From CAYRGG01 sp964423745 (GTDB lineage Bacteria; Pseudomonadota; Gammaproteobacteria; Competibacterales; Competibacteraceae): a stretch of 64,000 nt of DNA. The translations under genes were made by a program, and so were the position numbers. The stretch spans positions 1-64,000 of the forward strand of contig CAYRGG010000003.1 in assembly GCA_964423745.1 (NCBI GenBank). Direction: 5' to 3'. This document shows, piece by piece, positions 34,261 through 42,922 of this stretch (position 1 is its first letter; each line of letters begins with the position of its first letter). Below the pieces are notes generated by a model. That model saw nothing but the letters and a program-made list of their open reading frames with translations. It ran no database searches and had not been told where the DNA came from.

Positions 34261-34362
34261 AATGAAAAACCTAGCGGGTTCTTAAAACAGCTTCTAAAGA
34301 GAAATTAAACTAATATGTGAGTGGATTTGTGCTGCGGGGATGAAGCGGGCGGCAAAGAGAGA

Positions 34363-34439
34363 CTTATGAGTTTTACCCCTCAATGGAGCTTTTCGATGAG
34401 GGGTATACTAAATACTTTTAAAGTCCCTTAACTCATAAG
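34363..34439. repeat. 77-bp nested palindrome
   Basis: The outer arms CTTATGAGTT and AACTCATAAG are perfect 10-bp inverted repeats. An inner pair TACCCCTCA / TGAGGGGTA forms a 9-bp stem. It lies just past the 3' end of the 123-aa minus-strand gene and could be its terminator or a small MITE. Confidence 0.75.
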
Positions 34440-34446
34440 CATAAGG

Positions 34447-34818
34447 CTAAGGTTTTTCTAGATAGTAACGAACTCGTCTCTCGTGTAATTGACATTCGCA
34501 CCCAAGCCACTGCCACCATTCTGTTTGTTCATTCATCAGTTTGGCGGCTTCCAACAACAGTTGCCGCGCACGCTCGCGGACCAAGGTCGCGGCGCTCAGG
34601 AGCTTTTGGTTCATGCAGTTATTGCTCGACTGCTTTCGAGCCTCTAAATAATACACATGCAACGCAGTGGTTTCACAAATTGCTCGAGCGAGTTCGCTCA
34701 TACGCTGGATGCGTGATGTGACCACATTTTCATGAGAGTTTTTAGCGCTGTCTGTGGTATTCATATCTGGTGAATCGGCAGTCTCAAAAGGAGACGCAAG
34801 GGGGTCAAAATCATTCAT
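34447..34818 (-). CDS. Hypothetical 123-aa protein
   Basis: I do not recognise this gene. The N-terminal 40 residues are acidic and polar. The remainder is predicted helical, with A-R-A-I-C-E-T-T-A-L-H-V-Y-Y-L-E-A-R and R-E-R-A-R-Q-L-L-L-E-A-A, and ends with Trp/Cys residues. There is no signal peptide or membrane helix. A plausible AAGGA ribosome site sits 8 bp before the ATG. It is divergent from the winged-helix regulator and located between it and the PKS, so a link to either is possible but unproven. Confidence 0.6.
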   Translation of the reverse strand: MNDFDPLASPFETADSPDMNTTDSAKNSHENVVTSRIQRMSELARAICETTALHVYYLEARKQSSNNCMNQKLLSAATLVRERARQLLLEAAKLMNEQTEWWQWLGCECQLHERRVRYYLEKP

Positions 34819-35282
34819 CGCTTTTTTCCTTCGCTACCTCGATTGTCCAAAAAGGCAATCATTATGGCATTACACGTCAAATTTGCTAACCCTAATCTTC
34901 GTCGATCATAAAGTCAGCGTATTTCAAGCCCTACATCCATAGCTGTCGCGGGCCATCCTATTAAGATTAAAAAAATTGGAGAATAGCAAACGCCTCTCCC
35001 CGTGGTTGACTGTTACAATACATGGGCTGCCCTGTTGCCATGCATAAAAAAAGCCAAGTGTAAAAAAATCACATCCGTATTGTGAAAAACATCACAGCTT
35101 CATATCAACTAAATGGTTATCCTCGAATGAAGTTTCAAGGGTTACTGAACCAGAACTATAAAAAATGACAATTTTGTTTAGATACAGTCGTTATCATGAA
35201 CCTTAAATTATCTGTAACGCAACTACCGTATGGTGGAAAAAAAGAAGAGTTTTGGTCGCTTTTCGGTGGAGACTATTAAAAT
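34819..35282. other. Divergent intergenic region with CRP-like sites
   Basis: These 464 bp between the divergent 123-aa gene and the winged-helix regulator contain no supported ORF. They hold one perfect and one weaker CRP-like palindrome, described separately. Confidence 0.4.
35081..35096. promoter_or_regulatory. CRP-like binding site
   Basis: TGTGA-AAAACA-TCACA matches the CRP consensus TGTGA-N6-TCACA at all ten half-site bases. A weaker relative (TGTAA-N5-TCACA) lies at 35059-35073. The site is about 187 bp before the regulator gene and 263 bp before the divergent small gene, so it could serve either. Binding is inferred only. Confidence 0.55.
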
Positions 35283-36872
35283 ATGAATATGCAGGCTAGA
35301 AAAATGCTTTTTCAGATCGATTTAGATGATGAGCGTCTATGGCGAGGCACAGAAGAAATTCCCTTACCACCAAAAGCGTTTACACTGCTGCGCTTTTTCT
35401 TGCAACATCCGGATCGTCTACTCACGAAACATGAAATTCTTGAAAAAGTATGGCCGAACACCTATGTCACTGAAGGGTTAGTTAAAGATTATGTGCGTGA
35501 TCTACGTAAAGCGTTAGGCGATGACCCAAAATCACCGCGTTTTATAAAAACGGTTCATCGTCGCGGGTATCGCTATATTGGGCATATTACGCTGAAAGAG
35601 AATTCTGCGGCTCGCACTCTATCCTCGGCACACGCTATCGCTGTATTACCCTTCACGGTATTAAATAGCGATGGACATCTTACGACTTTCTGTGATGCAT
35701 TGGTTGACACTATCATCGCCGGTTTGTGTCGCTTTCCTGCATTGCTCGTTATTGCCCATCGGGTCTCATCACGTTATCGAAACAAGACCTTGAGGACTAA
35801 GGATGTGGCCACGGACCTCGGGGTACGCTATTTATTAGAAGGCAGTCTAGAATATGAACATTATTTAACTATTCACGTACAGCTTGTTGATACTTTTGAT
35901 GGACATCCCATTTGGCAAGAACACTATCATTATGAAAATCTCGACTTGTTGACACCGCCTGCAGTCATTACACGGGGGATTACCAGTATTCTCAATTTGA
36001 CCCCCAGTGGCGGATTAAATCAGCCCCAGACGACCCAAAAACATTTCAATGCTCCCACCCAAAATCTTGAGGCATACGATTGTTTACGTCGCGGCATACT
36101 GCATCTTGATCGTTTGACAAAAACCGATAACAGGCTTGCCCGTAATCTTTTTGATAAGGCGATCGAACTGGATCCGAACTACACTCGAGCCGTAGCTAAG
36201 AATACCTGGACTTATCTAGCGGACTATATTCATCATTGGCAAGACAGACCCGAACAGTCATTAGCGTGGGCCCATGTCATGGCGCAACGGGCAGTAGCCA
36301 TGGATCCAACCGAAAGCTGGACCCACTGGGCCCTGGCCTCGGTTTATCTCTGGCAAAAGCGCTACGAACTTGCCATTGAAGAGTACCATGAGGCGTACAA
36401 ACTGACCCCCAATGATGCGGACATCGTAATAGACTATGGCTGGGGCCTGGCTTGTGCGGGATTTGCACAAGAAGGCATTCAAATGATGCGCGGGGCGCTA
36501 CGCTTAGACCCTTCGCTGCCGGAAAGCTATCTGGCCAATTTAGGACAAGGCTATTTTATGGCGCAACGTTATTCAGAAGCCATCGCCATCTTAGCAAGAC
36601 TACCGTGTCACCAGACGAATACCGTATTATTGCTGGCTGCGAGTTATGCGCAGGTTGGCAAACTAGAGGAAGCTCAAGCAACTCTGACGAAAATTCCCCA
36701 GTGGGACACATGGGACAAACGGGACAACCAGCGGTTTCTGGCCCGTGCGATTGAAAATCATCGATTTAAAAATCCAGCTGACATTAAACATTTTCAAGAC
36801 GCGTTATACAAGGTAGGCTTGGCGACTAATAGTCAAAGTCCCACTCAGTGGTATGGCAGTGCCATTAGCTGA
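35283..36872 (+). CDS. Winged-helix transcriptional regulator with TPR repeats (HilA/CadC-like)
   Basis: This 529-aa protein has an N-terminal OmpR/PhoB-type winged helix at residues about 10-105 (L-P-P-K-A-F-T-L-L-R-F-F, L-T-K-H-E-I-L-E-K-V-W-P, V-H-R-R-G-Y-R-Y-I-G). It is not preceded by a receiver domain. Next comes a TolB-like/adenylate-cyclase-associated domain (A-I-A-V-L-P-F, V-R-Y-L-L-E-G-S-L), then TPR-type helical repeats from about 270 to 470 (L-D-P-N-Y-T-R-A, Y-K-L-T-P-N-D-A-D). No transmembrane segment is evident, unlike CadC. It is probably a DNA-binding regulator with protein-interaction repeats; its targets are unknown. Confidence 0.85.
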   Translation: MNMQARKMLFQIDLDDERLWRGTEEIPLPPKAFTLLRFFLQHPDRLLTKHEILEKVWPNTYVTEGLVKDYVRDLRKALGDDPKSPRFIKTVHRRGYRYIGHITLKENSAARTLSSAHAIAVLPFTVLNSDGHLTTFCDALVDTIIAGLCRFPALLVIAHRVSSRYRNKTLRTKDVATDLGVRYLLEGSLEYEHYLTIHVQLVDTFDGHPIWQEHYHYENLDLLTPPAVITRGITSILNLTPSGGLNQPQTTQKHFNAPTQNLEAYDCLRRGILHLDRLTKTDNRLARNLFDKAIELDPNYTRAVAKNTWTYLADYIHHWQDRPEQSLAWAHVMAQRAVAMDPTESWTHWALASVYLWQKRYELAIEEYHEAYKLTPNDADIVIDYGWGLACAGFAQEGIQMMRGALRLDPSLPESYLANLGQGYFMAQRYSEAIAILARLPCHQTNTVLLLAASYAQVGKLEEAQATLTKIPQWDTWDKRDNQRFLARAIENHRFKNPADIKHFQDALYKVGLATNSQSPTQWYGSAIS

Positions 36873-36905
36873 ATGTTTAGGGGGTTTATTTTAAAAAACA
36901 AAAAG

Positions 36906-37036
36906 ATAAGTACCTACCTGTCAGTTATCCGGCATTATCTCAGGAACGCTGTGAATACCTCCGTGTACGCGCCATCGCCGTCTCTGAACGGCGATGGCCC
37001 TTCCATAACACCGGATAACTGAGGGCGTTTTACTTA
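36906..37036. repeat. Repeat family B, copy 2
   Basis: This has the same boundaries and inner arms as the copy at 21458-21590. It lies between the regulator gene and the convergent murU 3' end and may terminate transcription from either side. Confidence 0.9.
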
Positions 37037-37042
37037 GTTTGA

Positions 37043-37693
37043 TTAAACATTTAGTTCCGCCAGTCGCTCCGGTGTGCCGATGTCTTGCCAAACACCGGAA
37101 TAGTATTCACCGCTTACTTTGGTTTCAGTTACAGCTTTTCGCAGCAAAGGCGCTAACGGAAACCGACCAGCCGTGCAACCGGCAAATAGTTCTGGCCGCA
37201 AAACGCTAATACCGCTAAAGGTGAGTTTTTTTTTACCTTCCGCTTTGATCCATCCATTGGACAAGACAAAGTCACCCTGTGGATGCTGAGGTGGACTTTC
37301 CACCATCACTAAGTGGGCTAACCCGGAAGGATCAGCAGGTAATTGCGCATAAGGATAATCACTCCAGATATCACTGTTCACTACTAAAAAAGGCGTTTCT
37401 CCCAACAAAGGTAGGGCCTGAAAAATGCCGCCACCGGTTTCTAAGGCTGTCTCAGGTTCTTGGGAATAAACCAGTGTTACGCCAAAGTCCCGCCCATCAC
37501 CCAACATATTGGAAATCTGTTCGCCCAAGTAACCGAGATTAATGACCAATTCCCGAAATCCTGCCTGGCGTAACTTTTCAAGTTGGTGAAGGATGAGGGG
37601 TTTACCCGCCACTGTGAGTAACGGTTTAGGCATGGTATTAGTTAATGGCCGCATCCGTTGACCACGGCCCGCGGCAAGAATCATGGCTTTCAT
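37043..37693 (-). CDS. murU: N-acetylmuramate alpha-1-phosphate uridylyltransferase MurU
   Basis: This 216-aa nucleotidyltransferase forms UDP-MurNAc in the peptidoglycan-recycling bypass. The N-terminal M-I-L-A-A-G-R-G-Q-R-M-R-P-L-T is the nucleotide-binding signature, followed by K-P-L-L-T-V-A-G-K-P-L-I and V-V-N-S-D-I-W. The length agrees with MurU (about 220 aa). ATG 37693 begins exactly at the conserved motif; an upstream frame to 37741 would overlap the permease gene. The usual partner kinase AmgK is not next to it; a TauE-like permease lies upstream instead. Confidence 0.85.
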   Translation of the reverse strand: MKAMILAAGRGQRMRPLTNTMPKPLLTVAGKPLILHQLEKLRQAGFRELVINLGYLGEQISNMLGDGRDFGVTLVYSQEPETALETGGGIFQALPLLGETPFLVVNSDIWSDYPYAQLPADPSGLAHLVMVESPPQHPQGDFVLSNGWIKAEGKKKLTFSGISVLRPELFAGCTAGRFPLAPLLRKAVTETKVSGEYYSGVWQDIGTPERLAELNV

Positions 37694-37718
37694 AGATACT
37701 ATTTTTTTACGAATAAGT

Positions 37719-38480
37719 TTATAGACCCGCAGCAAACTCAACCATAAGTAATGCTGCGACGATAAACAACATTATACGGAGCCAGCGACGGTAAGTGTCC
37801 GCATGGATACGCTGACGCAGAACAATGCCTACCCATAACGCAAGACCTGCAACCAAAGCCAACAACATAGAGATGGTCAATATAGAGGGGTGCAGATAGC
37901 CCGATACTGCGAAAGTCCCCGCCTGAGCAGCCTTACCCGCCAGGAAGGATAAATTGAGGCTTTGCACCATAGCCAGCGGCGCTAAACGCAATTCAGTAAA
38001 ATAAATAATTAAAACCGGCACCGCTACGTTTACCGTGCCTGCCATAACTCCAGCCGCAGCGCCAAACCCCACTCCCCACAGCTTTGGGCGGCGGCGAATC
38101 CATTCCCAACTTAAGCGGTTAATGGAACTGCTAAATAGATACATCAAGATGACAATGGCCAACAGGAGTTTAAAGGGACGCGGGTCCGAAACGATTAATA
38201 ATTTTGTGCCTGCAATACTGCCAATTAACACATAAATGGCGATCGACCAATATTTTGCCAAACTCTCCTGCCAATGTCCGCCTTGAACAATACTGATGAT
38301 ATTGACCGTCAATGTGGGTGCAAGGGTAAGTATGATGGCGGTTTTTACATCTGTTATCAGCGCGATTAACGGGGTTGCGATCAACGGAAACCCAAGGCCA
38401 AGAGCGCCATGTACCAAACCTCCGGCAGTGACCGCTACCAGGGCCAATACGACGGTACTGTCTAATGCAAGTTCACTCAA
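37719..38480 (-). CDS. TauE/SafE-family membrane permease
   Basis: This 253-aa polytopic protein has about eight hydrophobic segments and the TauE/SafE (DUF81) features: G-L-V-H-G-A-L-G-L-G-F-P-L near residue 22 and P-L-I-A-T-P-L. The family exports sulfite, sulfoacetate or related organosulfur anions. The N-terminal V-A-V-T-A-G-G start is typical. It lies 25 bp upstream of murU in the same direction; the functional link is unclear. Confidence 0.85.
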   Translation of the reverse strand: MSELALDSTVVLALVAVTAGGLVHGALGLGFPLIATPLIALITDVKTAIILTLAPTLTVNIISIVQGGHWQESLAKYWSIAIYVLIGSIAGTKLLIVSDPRPFKLLLAIVILMYLFSSSINRLSWEWIRRRPKLWGVGFGAAAGVMAGTVNVAVPVLIIYFTELRLAPLAMVQSLNLSFLAGKAAQAGTFAVSGYLHPSILTISMLLALVAGLALWVGIVLRQRIHADTYRRWLRIMLFIVAALLMVEFAAGL

Positions 38481-38531
38481 GGAGTTAGTCTTTTAAATAG
38501 ATAGCGTGGTAATAGTTTATATCTAACTATC

Positions 38532-38661
38532 ATAAGTACCTGCCTGTAAGTTATCCGGCATTATCTCGGGAACGCTGTGAATACATCCGTGTACGCTCCA
38601 TCGCCGTCTCCCAAAGGCGAAGGCCCTTTAATAACACCAAATAACTTGGGCGTTTTACTTA
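38532..38661. repeat. Repeat family B, copy 3
   Basis: This is 130 bp with the same TAAGTA...TACTTA ends. Compared with copies 1 and 2, the right inner arm has decayed (ACCAAATAACTT instead of ACCGGATAACT). It is located between the Uma2 gene 3' end and the permease start. Confidence 0.9.
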
Positions 38662-38692
38662 GAGCATAACGCATTTTTAGGATATCAAATAA

Positions 38693-39172
38693 TCACGTTA
38701 ACACTATCTGTTTAGGAAAACCGGGCGCCATCTTGGAGGCGGAAAGCTCACCCGATAGATCAAAAAATTGCATTACATCATCATTGCAAATCCAGACCTC
38801 TTGGGCGCCTTTACTAAAATATAAATGGCGCTTATCCGCCAACTCTTTCCAAGTATTTTTAGCTGATTTTACTTCTACACAAATAGCGGGGGCTTGGGTA
38901 CAAGCCACTTGATGTCTGGCAACCGCGTCGTGCTCAGCGGTCAACCAGGCAACATCCGCCACTTTAGTACCATCGTTGGTTTCAATGGGACACTCGGTAA
39001 TCACATAGCCGTGGGGTAATAAAATGCTTAGTTCACGTCCTATTTGAAATTGATACCGACCATGAATGGTTTTCGATGGCGTCAAAATGATTCTTCCATA
39101 TTGGTCGGTTTCTATTTTATAGGGGAGATTTTGAAAGCGTGGATCATCGCAAATTTCTTCCCAGGTTGACAT
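38693..39172 (-). CDS. Uma2-family (DUF820) restriction-endonuclease-like protein
   Basis: This 159-aa PD-(D/E)XK-fold protein is of the Uma2/DUF820 type. D-V-A-W-L near the middle gives the first acidic residue and I-C-V-E-V-K-S the E-x-K. The Y-x-F-Q-I-G-R-E-L-x-x-L-L and K-x-x-x-Y-F-x-x-G-A-Q-E-V-W patterns are typical. The frame is open to 39250, but the family start fits ATG 39172. Function is unclear for the family; nuclease activity is predicted from the fold. Confidence 0.8.
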   Translation of the reverse strand: MSTWEEICDDPRFQNLPYKIETDQYGRIILTPSKTIHGRYQFQIGRELSILLPHGYVITECPIETNDGTKVADVAWLTAEHDAVARHQVACTQAPAICVEVKSAKNTWKELADKRHLYFSKGAQEVWICNDDVMQFFDLSGELSASKMAPGFPKQIVLT

Positions 39173-39249
39173 GGCGAGATACCTGTATAAAAAACACTGT
39201 TTACAACTTTTCAAGTTTAGTAAGATAGGCCCTAGAACACTAGGACCCA

Positions 39250-39347
39250 TTTGTTTTAATTAAGGGGTATAGCGACGATGAAATTCAGGTTCAAAAGTGC
39301 TAAACAAACAGGTAAACCCGTTGTCACTGTGATTTGTGATAACAGAG
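39250..39347 (-). pseudogene. Copied fragment of the 706-aa exported gene's 3' end
   Basis: This block of about 97 bp is a direct repeat of 43289-43383. On the minus strand it encodes V-I-T-N-H-S-D-N-G-F-T-C-L-F-S-T followed by diverged residues and a TAA at 39260-39262, matching the C-terminus of the gene at 43295-45415. Without an N-terminal portion it is a gene fragment. The open frame on the plus strand (39278-39643) is an artefact of this copy. Confidence 0.85.
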
Positions 39348-39652
39348 CTAACCCTAATTCTAATCCCACGCGGATGCGCAATCCGCTCCATAATCATCCC
39401 TTGTTGAAAAAAGGGGGAGAACACCGCAAGTCTAACAAAACTTTACGGCAGCAGGCTCGGCAAGCATTGCGGCGGGGATGGCGTTCTCTGATGGCAGTCA
39501 AAATGACTGTCATGAGACAACGTCATCCGGCTCAATCAACACCTCGCTGCTCCTGCACCCTTTGTATAGCAGATTTTTCTAGTCACAGGATAGCTGCTGT
39601 AGGATTTACTCCAAACACCCACCAAACTCACCCTACAGCATAAAACCCTCTC
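39348..39652. other. Intergenic region upstream of the amino-acid ABC operon
   Basis: About 300 bp without a supported gene separate the copied fragment from the ATPase gene. A short A-rich/G-rich stretch (AAAAAAGGGGGAG near 39408) is present, but no clear promoter motif or operator is recognised. Confidence 0.3.
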
Positions 39653-40426
39653 ATGGATAATGACATACCCCGTTTACAGGTAGAAAATATCCATAAACAG
39701 TTTGGCGAGTGTAAAGTATTAGAAGGAATTTCACTTAAAGCCCACAAAGGCGATGTTATTTCGTTGATTGGCTCCTCCGGTTCTGGAAAAAGCACTTTTT
39801 TGCGTTGTATCAACCTGTTGGAGATTCCTACCCGCGGAGAAATTGCCGTACAGGGTGAAAAAATTGCCTTTAAAACCAGCAAAACCGGCGCCCGAAAACC
39901 CGTTAACGCAAAACAAGTGCAACGCATTCGGGCGCGTCTTTCCATGGTGTTTCAGGGCTTTAACCTGTGGTCCCATATGACGATTTTGGAAAATGTCATT
40001 GAAGCGCCGGTGCATGTGCTAAAGGTTCCTAAAAAACAGGCCCTGGAAAACGGTAAAAATCTGCTCCACAAAGTGGGACTTTATGATCATAGGGATTATT
40101 ACCCTGCCCACATCTCCGGCGGCCAACAGCAACGCGCCGCCATCGCCCGGGCGCTGGCCATGAACCCGGACGTCATGTTATTCGATGAACCCACTTCTGC
40201 TCTAGACCCGGAGCTTGTCGGCGACGTGTTACGGGTCATGCGGGGTTTAGCCGAAGAAGGCCGTACTATGCTAGTGGTCACTCACGAAATGGGCTTCGCC
40301 AGGGATGTATCCAATCACGTTGTGTTTTTGCACCAGGGCAAGATCGAAGAACAAGGCCACCCTAGCAAGGTCTTAAACAATCCCGATTCAGAACGCATCC
40401 AGCAGTTTCTTTCACCGACAAGTTAA
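39653..40426 (+). CDS. Polar amino-acid ABC transporter ATPase (HisP/ArtP-like)
   Basis: This 257-aa ABC ATPase powers uptake of basic amino acids. Walker A G-S-S-G-S-G-K-S-T is near residue 42, the signature I-S-G-G-Q-Q-Q-R near 158, Walker B V-M-L-F-D-E-P-T-S-A-L-D-P-E near 178, and the switch His in V-V-T-H-E-M-G-F-A. The insert K-T-G-A-R-K-P before the Q-loop is as in the HisP/ArtP group. It is the first gene of a four-gene importer operon. Confidence 0.95.
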   Translation: MDNDIPRLQVENIHKQFGECKVLEGISLKAHKGDVISLIGSSGSGKSTFLRCINLLEIPTRGEIAVQGEKIAFKTSKTGARKPVNAKQVQRIRARLSMVFQGFNLWSHMTILENVIEAPVHVLKVPKKQALENGKNLLHKVGLYDHRDYYPAHISGGQQQRAAIARALAMNPDVMLFDEPTSALDPELVGDVLRVMRGLAEEGRTMLVVTHEMGFARDVSNHVVFLHQGKIEEQGHPSKVLNNPDSERIQQFLSPTS

Positions 40427-40492
40427 GTTAGCCTTTTCCATAATGCCTTACCACCTCTGATTGCATAACAAAATAACTAGAGCTTAAAACCC

Positions 40493-41275
40493 ATGAAAAA
40501 AATTGCCCTCATTTTAATGACTGTCATTGCTTTAATGGCAACCAACCTGCAAGCCAAGGAGTGGGAAAAAGTCCGTATCGGCGTGGATGCCACGTTTCCT
40601 CCTTTCGCCTCTAAGAATGCTAGTGGAGAGTTAGTGGGGTTCGATATTGACATCGGCAACGCTCTCTGTGAGCAGATGAATGTGCAATGCGAATGGGTGG
40701 TACAGGATTGGGATGGCATTATCCCCGGGCTTTTAGCCCGTAAATACGATGCTATTTTGTCTTCTATGTCCATCACCGAAGAGCGCAAACAGAGAGTGCT
40801 TTTTTCCGACAAATACTACAACACACCCGCGGGGTGGATCGCTAAGAAAGGGTCTGATATCGATCCCTCTGACAAAGCAGATTTACAAGGTAAAACCGTG
40901 GGGGTGCAGCGGGGGACAACGCAAGACAAATACATCACCGAGACCCTTTCCGATACCGTGGATATAAAACGCTATACGGGTCAGGATGAAGCGTTTTTGG
41001 ATATGCAGGCAGGCCGTTTGGATCTTTTGTTCATCGATTCTTTAGCGGGGGATGAAGGCTTTTTACAAAAAGAAGCCGGTTCTGATTTTGCATTTGTCGG
41101 CGATTTCGTTTCTGAACCTGTTGCTATTTTTGGCGAAGGAACCGGTATCGCCTTTCGCAAACGCGATGAAGCGTTAGCCCAGCAGTTCAATGACGCCATC
41201 GAAACGATTCGGGAAAACGGGGTTTATAAAAAAATTAACGATGACTATTTTGATTTCGATGTCTATGGTGATTGA
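40493..41275 (+). CDS. Periplasmic amino-acid-binding protein (LAO/ArtJ-like)
   Basis: This 260-aa family-3 solute-binding protein has a Sec signal peptide (M-K-K-I-A-L-I-L-M-T...A-T-N-L-Q-A, cleavage about residue 21). The ligand-binding motif V-R-I-G-V-D-A-T-F-P-P-F and G-F-D-I-D-I-G follow, as in lysine/arginine/ornithine- and histidine-binding proteins. W-D-G-I-I-P-G-L and G-V-Q-R-G-T-T also match. Ligand specificity within basic amino acids is not decided by sequence alone. Confidence 0.94.
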   Translation: MKKIALILMTVIALMATNLQAKEWEKVRIGVDATFPPFASKNASGELVGFDIDIGNALCEQMNVQCEWVVQDWDGIIPGLLARKYDAILSSMSITEERKQRVLFSDKYYNTPAGWIAKKGSDIDPSDKADLQGKTVGVQRGTTQDKYITETLSDTVDIKRYTGQDEAFLDMQAGRLDLLFIDSLAGDEGFLQKEAGSDFAFVGDFVSEPVAIFGEGTGIAFRKRDEALAQQFNDAIETIRENGVYKKINDDYFDFDVYGD

Positions 41276-41319
41276 TCGTCTTCTCAACAACGACCTTTAT
41301 TTAGATCTCGTTTACCGTG

Positions 41320-41446
41320 CTAGCGCTTCGCTCTAATTGTACACAAGGCAGCCGAGGCGAGGGGCGCGGAGTGTGCATAGAGTACATGATGAGCACGCCG
41401 AGACCGAAGGCTAACGCCGTGTACCGTTGAATGGGAAATGCTCTAG
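41320..41446. repeat. Repeat family C, copy overlapping a permease start
   Basis: This is an inverted copy of the 52259-52388 element. Shared blocks include ACACAAGGCAGCC, GAGACCGAAGGCTAACG and GAATGGGAAATGCTCTAG. Its last 16 bases include the ATG at 41431 used by the next gene. Confidence 0.85.
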
Positions 41447-42144
41447 ACCTCAAAGGGTATGGCCCTGCTCTGCTCCAGGGCGCTCTTATCACCATAGAAG
41501 TGGCCTTCTTGTCCCTCGCTCTAGCGGTACTGCTAGGGTTATTGGGAGCGAGCGCGAAATTATCCCAACACCGAATTTGGCGCATTTTAGGGAACACCTA
41601 CACCACGGTGATTCGCGGTGTCCCTGACTTAGTGCTTATGCTATTAATCTTTTTTGGCGGCCAAGTGGCCGTCAACAGTCTATCCGACTGGCTTTACCAG
41701 CGCTATGATGTCGACGTCTTTTTTAATATCAACGAGTTCATTGCCGGTGTTATCACCATCGGTTTTATTTTTGGCGCCTATATGGCGGAGACCTTTCGGG
41801 GCGCGTTTCTAGCGGTTGAGCAGGGCCAAATCGAAGCAGGCCATGCCTATGGCCTGAGCGATTGGCAAATATTTCGGCGTATCCTGTTTCCACAAATGAT
41901 GCGTCATGCACTGCCAGGGCTTGGCAATAATTGGTTAGTGCTGCTTAAAACCACCGCCCTGGTTTCGGTAATTGGTCTTGTGGATATGGTGCGGGTAGCT
42001 AAAGAAGCGGCGGCGGCGGAACGCACACCCTTTACCTTTTTTCTACCCGTTGCCATCATCTATCTGCTTTTGACAGCGGTTTCTGAACTGTTGTTAAAGC
42101 GTGCCGAGGCCCGCTACAGTATCGGTAGTACACATAGTCGATAA
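41431..42144 (+). CDS. ABC transporter permease (HisQ/ArtQ-like)
   Basis: This 237-aa inner-membrane permease has about five hydrophobic segments and the EAA loop E-A-G-H-A-Y-G-L-S-D-W-Q-I-F-R-R-I-L-F-P. Family homology begins with G-Y-G-P-A-L-L-Q-G-A. The preceding M-G-N-A-L-D residues are encoded by the end of a dispersed repeat (family C), so the repeat supplies the start codon. The gene pairs with the next permease to form the membrane heterodimer. Confidence 0.92.
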   Translation: MGNALDLKGYGPALLQGALITIEVAFLSLALAVLLGLLGASAKLSQHRIWRILGNTYTTVIRGVPDLVLMLLIFFGGQVAVNSLSDWLYQRYDVDVFFNINEFIAGVITIGFIFGAYMAETFRGAFLAVEQGQIEAGHAYGLSDWQIFRRILFPQMMRHALPGLGNNWLVLLKTTALVSVIGLVDMVRVAKEAAAAERTPFTFFLPVAIIYLLLTAVSELLLKRAEARYSIGSTHSR

Positions 42145-42148
42145 ATCC

Positions 42149-42868
42149 ATGGAATGGTTGACAACGCTACTTGAACAAAACGAGATATTTACCCTAGCCA
42201 CCCTAGCTCATTATTGGGATGGTTTGGTCACCACCGTCCAGCTATTGCTGCTTTCTTTGGTGCTGGGATTAGTGCTAGCCCTACCCTGCGCTATCTTACG
42301 GCTTTCTCGTAATCCTTGGTTGCGCCTACCTATTGGGTTATATGTGTACGTTTTCCGGGGTACGCCGCTGCTCATTCAGCTTTATATGATCTATTACGGG
42401 GTTACCTTGATTGAAGGCATTCAAAATACTTTTCTTTGGCCACTATTGAAAGAACCCTTCTACCCCGCTTTGCTGGCTTTCATGCTCAATACAGCCGCCT
42501 ATACCACCGAGATTTTCCGCGGCGCTATGGCTGCTACACCCCACGGCGAGATCGCCGCCGCCCAGGCTTATGGCATGTCGCAATGGCAAACCCTGCGCCG
42601 TATTATTCTACCCTCGGCCTTCCGCCGTGCAATTCCCGCTTATGCCAATGAAGTGATCTTTATGCTCCATGCAACCGCCATCGCCAGTGTAGTGACTATC
42701 GTCGATCTCACTGGGGCGGCTCGTGATATTGCCTCCCGGTATTATGCGCCCTTCGAAGCGTTCACCTTTGTGGCGTTGATCTACTTAACCCTGACTTTTG
42801 CCATTCTTTATGGCTTTCGGCAACTAGAAAACCGCTTGCTAGCCCATTTAAGGCCCAGAACGACGTAG
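42149..42868 (+). CDS. ABC transporter permease (HisM/ArtM-like)
   Basis: This 239-aa second permease has the EAA motif A-A-A-Q-A-Y-G-M-S-Q-W-Q-T-L-R-R-I-I-L-P and family blocks Y-V-F-R-G-T-P-L-L-I-Q and T-A-A-Y-T-T-E-I-F-R-G-A. An open frame extends back to 42101, overlapping the previous gene, but M-E-W-L at 42149, 4 bp after the previous stop, is the usual beginning. It completes the polar amino-acid importer. Confidence 0.93.
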   Translation: MEWLTTLLEQNEIFTLATLAHYWDGLVTTVQLLLLSLVLGLVLALPCAILRLSRNPWLRLPIGLYVYVFRGTPLLIQLYMIYYGVTLIEGIQNTFLWPLLKEPFYPALLAFMLNTAAYTTEIFRGAMAATPHGEIAAAQAYGMSQWQTLRRIILPSAFRRAIPAYANEVIFMLHATAIASVVTIVDLTGAARDIASRYYAPFEAFTFVALIYLTLTFAILYGFRQLENRLLAHLRPRTT

Positions 42869-42922
42869 CTGTTAAGTTAAATAAATGGAAAACAACTTCT
42901 TTTTGGTTAAGAGTATGCTGTT

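Larger units (their letters stand above)
34005..34446. other. Intergenic region upstream of the PKS, repeat-rich
   Basis: These 442 bp should contain the promoter of the PKS operon. They also hold an inverted-repeat copy of family D (about 34160-34260), the right end of a family-A element (TTAAAACAGCTTCTA near 34281-34295) and a 77-bp nested palindrome. A 32-codon frame at 34041-34139 is too short to support. Confidence 0.5.

Noticed and set aside
36261..36482. Minus-strand frames inside the winged-helix regulator gene
   Set aside because: They are opposite-strand shadows of a well-supported gene with winged-helix and TPR sequence.
39278..39643. 121-codon plus-strand frame before the ABC operon
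   Set aside because: Its first part is the antisense of a copied gene fragment and the rest has no coding character.
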